Translations under genes and position numbers: made by a program
Notes under the pieces: model-generated
What the model saw: the letters and a program-made list of their open reading frames with translations, nothing else
What the model was told of the DNA's origin: nothing
Database searches by the model: none
In this document: positions 39,504 through 41,715 of the stretch, piece by piece
How the letters are laid out: the number at the start of each line of letters is the position of its first letter
Position numbering within the stretch: position 1 is the first letter of the stretch
NCBI GenBank assembly: GCA_002329295.1
Contig: DCTT01000015.1
Coordinates: 1-41,715 of the forward strand
From: Eubacteriaceae bacterium UBA1433
Lineage (GTDB): Bacteria > Bacillota > Clostridia > Eubacteriales > UBA1433
Direction: 5' to 3'
DNA: 41,715 bases

Positions 39504-39992
39504 TTATGAAAATGCCTGAATCTCCCCGTCTTGTTTGAGGACGTCTTCACGCATCTCTTCTTTATAGGCGATATATTTTTCCATCAGATCGGGGTACTTT
39601 AATGCGAGAATTTGTATCGCGAAATAAGCGGCATTTTCCGCGCCGTCTACGGCCATGCAAGCCACCGGAACCCCCTTGGGCATTTGCACCACCGAAAGCA
39701 GGGAGTCCAATCCGTCTCCAAAAGAACTTTTTATCGGAATACCGATTACGGGCAAAGGAGTAATCCCTGCCAGCGCCCCTGCCAAATGCGCCGCTTTGCC
39801 TGCGGCGGCTATCAAAACTTCAATGCCGTTTTCTTTGGCTGTCTCTGCGTATGCTATCGCCTCATAAGGCGTCCTGTGTGCCGATATCACGCGCATATCT
39901 ACGCCGACGCCGAACTGATTTAGTACCTGTTTCGCTTTTTGCACGACGGGCAGATCCGACTTGCTTCCCATAATCAATGCCACTTTTTTCAT
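39504..39992 (-). CDS. purE: N5-carboxyaminoimidazole ribonucleotide mutase / AIR carboxylase PurE
   Basis: Carboxylates the imidazole ring at C4. The 162-residue protein has ALIMGSKSDLPVVQKA, VISAHRTPYEA and AAAGKAAHLAGALAGITPLPVIGIP, then SLLSVVQMPKGVPVA. This is closer to the class I form but with AGKAAHL in place of GAGGAAHL. No purK is present in the window, so whether it uses N5-CAIR or CO2 directly cannot be decided here. GAGGTAAATTTC precedes the ATG, and purL ends 12 bases upstream. Confidence 0.95.
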   Translation of the reverse strand: MKKVALIMGSKSDLPVVQKAKQVLNQFGVGVDMRVISAHRTPYEAIAYAETAKENGIEVLIAAAGKAAHLAGALAGITPLPVIGIPIKSSFGDGLDSLLSVVQMPKGVPVACMAVDGAENAAYFAIQILALKYPDLMEKYIAYKEEMREDVLKQDGEIQAFS

Positions 39993-40004
39993 GAAATTTA
40001 CCTC

Positions 40005-41715
40005 TTATTTAAAATATTCCATTGCGGAATCAAACAGTTTCAAATCAAACTGACCCGGAATGTTTTTATATAAATTCTTGCCGATGCGCTCGCTGTGTCC
40101 CATTTTCCCCAGTATTCTGCCGTCAGGGCTCGTAATGCCCTCAATAGCCCAGACAGAACCGTTGGGGTTATATTCGCTGTCGCTGCGAGCCACGCCTGCT
40201 GCATCTACATATTGAAAAGCGATTTGATTGTTTTGCTTTAACTGTTTCAGCATGACCTCATCCGCTACAAACCTTCCCTCACCATGAGAAAGAATATTGC
40301 GGTACACGCCGCCCAATTCAGCGTTTTTCAGCCACGGTGACAATTGAGAGGTCACTTTGATATACGGAATCGCCGAAATGTGGCGCCCGATGGTATTAAA
40401 GGTCAACGTGGGACTTGTGGGCTCAATGTCCACAATTTTCCCATAAGGCAACAGCCCCAATTTCACCAACGCTTGAAAGCCGTTGCAAATACCCAGCATG
40501 AGACCTCCGCGCACATCCAAAAGTTCATGCACCTGTTCTTTAATCATTTCGTTTTTTAACACAGAAACGATAAATTTCCCGCTGCCGTCAGGCTCATCAC
40601 CTGCCGAAAACCCGCCGGGAAGCATGACGATATTTGCTTCTTTGATTTTTGCCGCCATTTGCTCGAGACTTCTTTTGATATCGTCGGTCGATAAGTTGTT
40701 GAAAACAAAAATCTCCGTTTTTGCACCTGCCCGTTCAAAAGCGCGGGCACTGTCTTCCTCGCAGTTTGTGCCCGGAAAAGCGGGAATGAACACCTTGGGT
40801 TTTGCCGTTTTACAATGACAGGCCACTGTTTTTTGCTCCGGTTTTACGCAAATTTGCGGAATGTCGGCTTCTTCAAACTCCGCTTTGATCGGGAAAACTT
40901 GATTTAATTTTTTTTGCCAGATTGAAATCAGGTCATCGTAATCATAGGAGCTGTTTTCCATCATCATCGCATTCGTATCTTGCGTATGCCCTAAAACATG
41001 ATAGACGACCTCGTTGTCATCCAATGTCGTAAGCAGACTTTTGTCTGCAATTTCCACAATGATGTCCCCGTCACCGCGGCAAAACAGCCTCTCTCTCGGC
41101 GCAGTGACAGACATGCCGATTTTGTTGCCCACACCCATTTGCACCAACGCGGCAAAAACGCTTTCCAATCCCAGCGTTTTCGCGGAAAGAATTTTTTTAT
41201 CTTGAATCAGTTCAAACACCAAAGAAAACAGTCTCTTCGCATACTCATAGCAAGGCAGCGCTCTGTCATCTTTTTGCAAAGGCAGCAGCACCAGCATGCT
41301 TTTGTCGCTTTTGATTTCGGGCGATAAGATGTTCTTTGTCTCTCCCATCGCAACCGCAAAACAAATGATATTCGGCGGCACGTCTTTGTCCAAAAACGTA
41401 CCCGACATGCTGTCTTTGCCGCCGATGGCCGGCGTCTGCATGGCACTTTGCGCCTCAAAAGCTCCCAGCAATGCCGTAAAAGGCTTCGCCCATTTTTCAG
41501 GGTCGTCAGACAATTTTTCAAAATATTCCTGCATCGTCAATCGTGCATTTTGCCAATTGATCCCCAGCGATGTCAGTTTGGACAATGCCGTTATCACGCT
41601 GTAGACACCGCCGTGAAAAGTGCTTTGCTCCGCCAGATACGGATTGTATCCATGAGTCATGGCGCTGACCGTTGTTGTCTCGCCGCCAAAGGCAGGCAGC
41701 TTGGCGACCATGCCG
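40005..41715 (-). CDS. purL: Phosphoribosylformylglycinamidine synthase, large single-chain form (N-terminus outside window)
   Basis: Converts FGAR to FGAM using glutamine. About 570 C-terminal residues are visible and the frame is open to the window edge. The first visible part is the second AIR-synthase-like half, including FHGGVYSVITALSKL and AIGGKDSMSGTF. The last 270 residues are the fused class I glutaminase: IPAFPGTNCEEDSARAFERAG, VMLPGGFSAGDE, the nucleophile in LGICNGFQALVKLG, and the His-Glu pair in SHGEGRF and GHSERIG. This fused form replaces the separate PurS/PurL/PurQ of Bacillus. A methionine at 41711 is internal, not the start. Confidence 0.95.
   Translation of the reverse strand, partial: GMVAKLPAFGGETTTVSAMTHGYNPYLAEQSTFHGGVYSVITALSKLTSLGINWQNARLTMQEYFEKLSDDPEKWAKPFTALLGAFEAQSAMQTPAIGGKDSMSGTFLDKDVPPNIICFAVAMGETKNILSPEIKSDKSMLVLLPLQKDDRALPCYEYAKRLFSLVFELIQDKKILSAKTLGLESVFAALVQMGVGNKIGMSVTAPRERLFCRGDGDIIVEIADKSLLTTLDDNEVVYHVLGHTQDTNAMMMENSSYDYDDLISIWQKKLNQVFPIKAEFEEADIPQICVKPEQKTVACHCKTAKPKVFIPAFPGTNCEEDSARAFERAGAKTEIFVFNNLSTDDIKRSLEQMAAKIKEANIVMLPGGFSAGDEPDGSGKFIVSVLKNEMIKEQVHELLDVRGGLMLGICNGFQALVKLGLLPYGKIVDIEPTSPTLTFNTIGRHISAIPYIKVTSQLSPWLKNAELGGVYRNILSHGEGRFVADEVMLKQLKQNNQIAFQYVDAAGVARSDSEYNPNGSVWAIEGITSPDGRILGKMGHSERIGKNLYKNIPGQFDLKLFDSAMEYFK

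Noticed and set aside
1..41715. CRISPR arrays, prophage, insertion sequences or toxin-antitoxin pairs
   Set aside because: No regularly spaced direct repeats, transposase, integrase or paired small toxin/antitoxin frames were visible on either strand.

Overview
This 41.7-kb window is a chromosomal segment of a low-to-mid-GC Firmicute, most probably an anaerobic member of the Clostridia. That placement is inferred from gene content and order: CarD–YacL–IspD/IspF–CysS–Mini-III, pfkA–pyk, PHP–rapZ–yvcK–whiA, metNIQ, nifS–nifU, the ACT/DUF711 pair, and a purine operon with the single-chain large PurL. Coding density is high, with no gap over 300 bases. I saw no phage, insertion sequence or CRISPR array.

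Layout. Bases 1-143 hold a truncated tRNA-Arg and a tRNA-Gly on the minus strand. Bases 254-10135 are a long minus-strand run: carD, yacL, ispD, a TPP-dependent E1 alpha/beta pair, a small zinc-ribbon protein, ispF, cysS, mrnC, an AIR-synthase-like protein, rph, rdgB and a YfcE-type phosphodiesterase. Bases 10330-11886 carry the Fe-S genes nifU and nifS. Bases 12084-14035 (plus) encode a bactofilin and a MurE-like ligase. Converging on them, 14138-17933 (minus) holds a MurT-like ligase, a GatD-like protein without its catalytic residues, an ACT protein and a DUF711 protein. Bases 18089-20443 are a polar amino-acid ABC transporter, probably for arginine, with an ARG-box-like site on its promoter. 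Then come a thioesterase, an unknown protein, pyk–pfkA and metNIQ. Bases 27043-30544 (plus) are PHP–rapZ–yvcK–whiA. A membrane-bound LuxR-type regulator and a tRNA-Tyr follow. Bases 31763-41715 (minus) are purL(partial)-purE-purF-purM-purN-purH-purD followed by a ComEC-like metallo-beta-lactamase protein, a DUF3006 protein and a membrane zinc-ribbon protein.

Two places look least ordinary. (1) ispD and ispF of the MEP isoprenoid pathway are separated by a tightly coupled acetoin/pyruvate-dehydrogenase-type E1 alpha/beta pair with no E2 or E3. The first MEP step (DXS) is also a TPP-dependent decarboxylative condensation, so this E1 may supply DXP or an unknown metabolite. In the same operon IspF has His in place of the usual zinc-ligand Asp. 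(2) A cell-wall island combines a bactofilin, a MurE-like ligase with altered amino-acid-recognition motifs, and a MurT/GatD pair in which GatD has lost both the nucleophilic Cys and the catalytic His. Together they suggest a non-standard peptidoglycan-precursor modification. Both ideas are inference; the residue changes are read directly from the sequence.

Regulatory signals include several sigma-A-type promoters, extended -10 promoters (two sharing a 17-base core), a near leaderless ispD arrangement, palindromes over or near the carD, metN and arginine-transporter promoters, and several intrinsic terminators.
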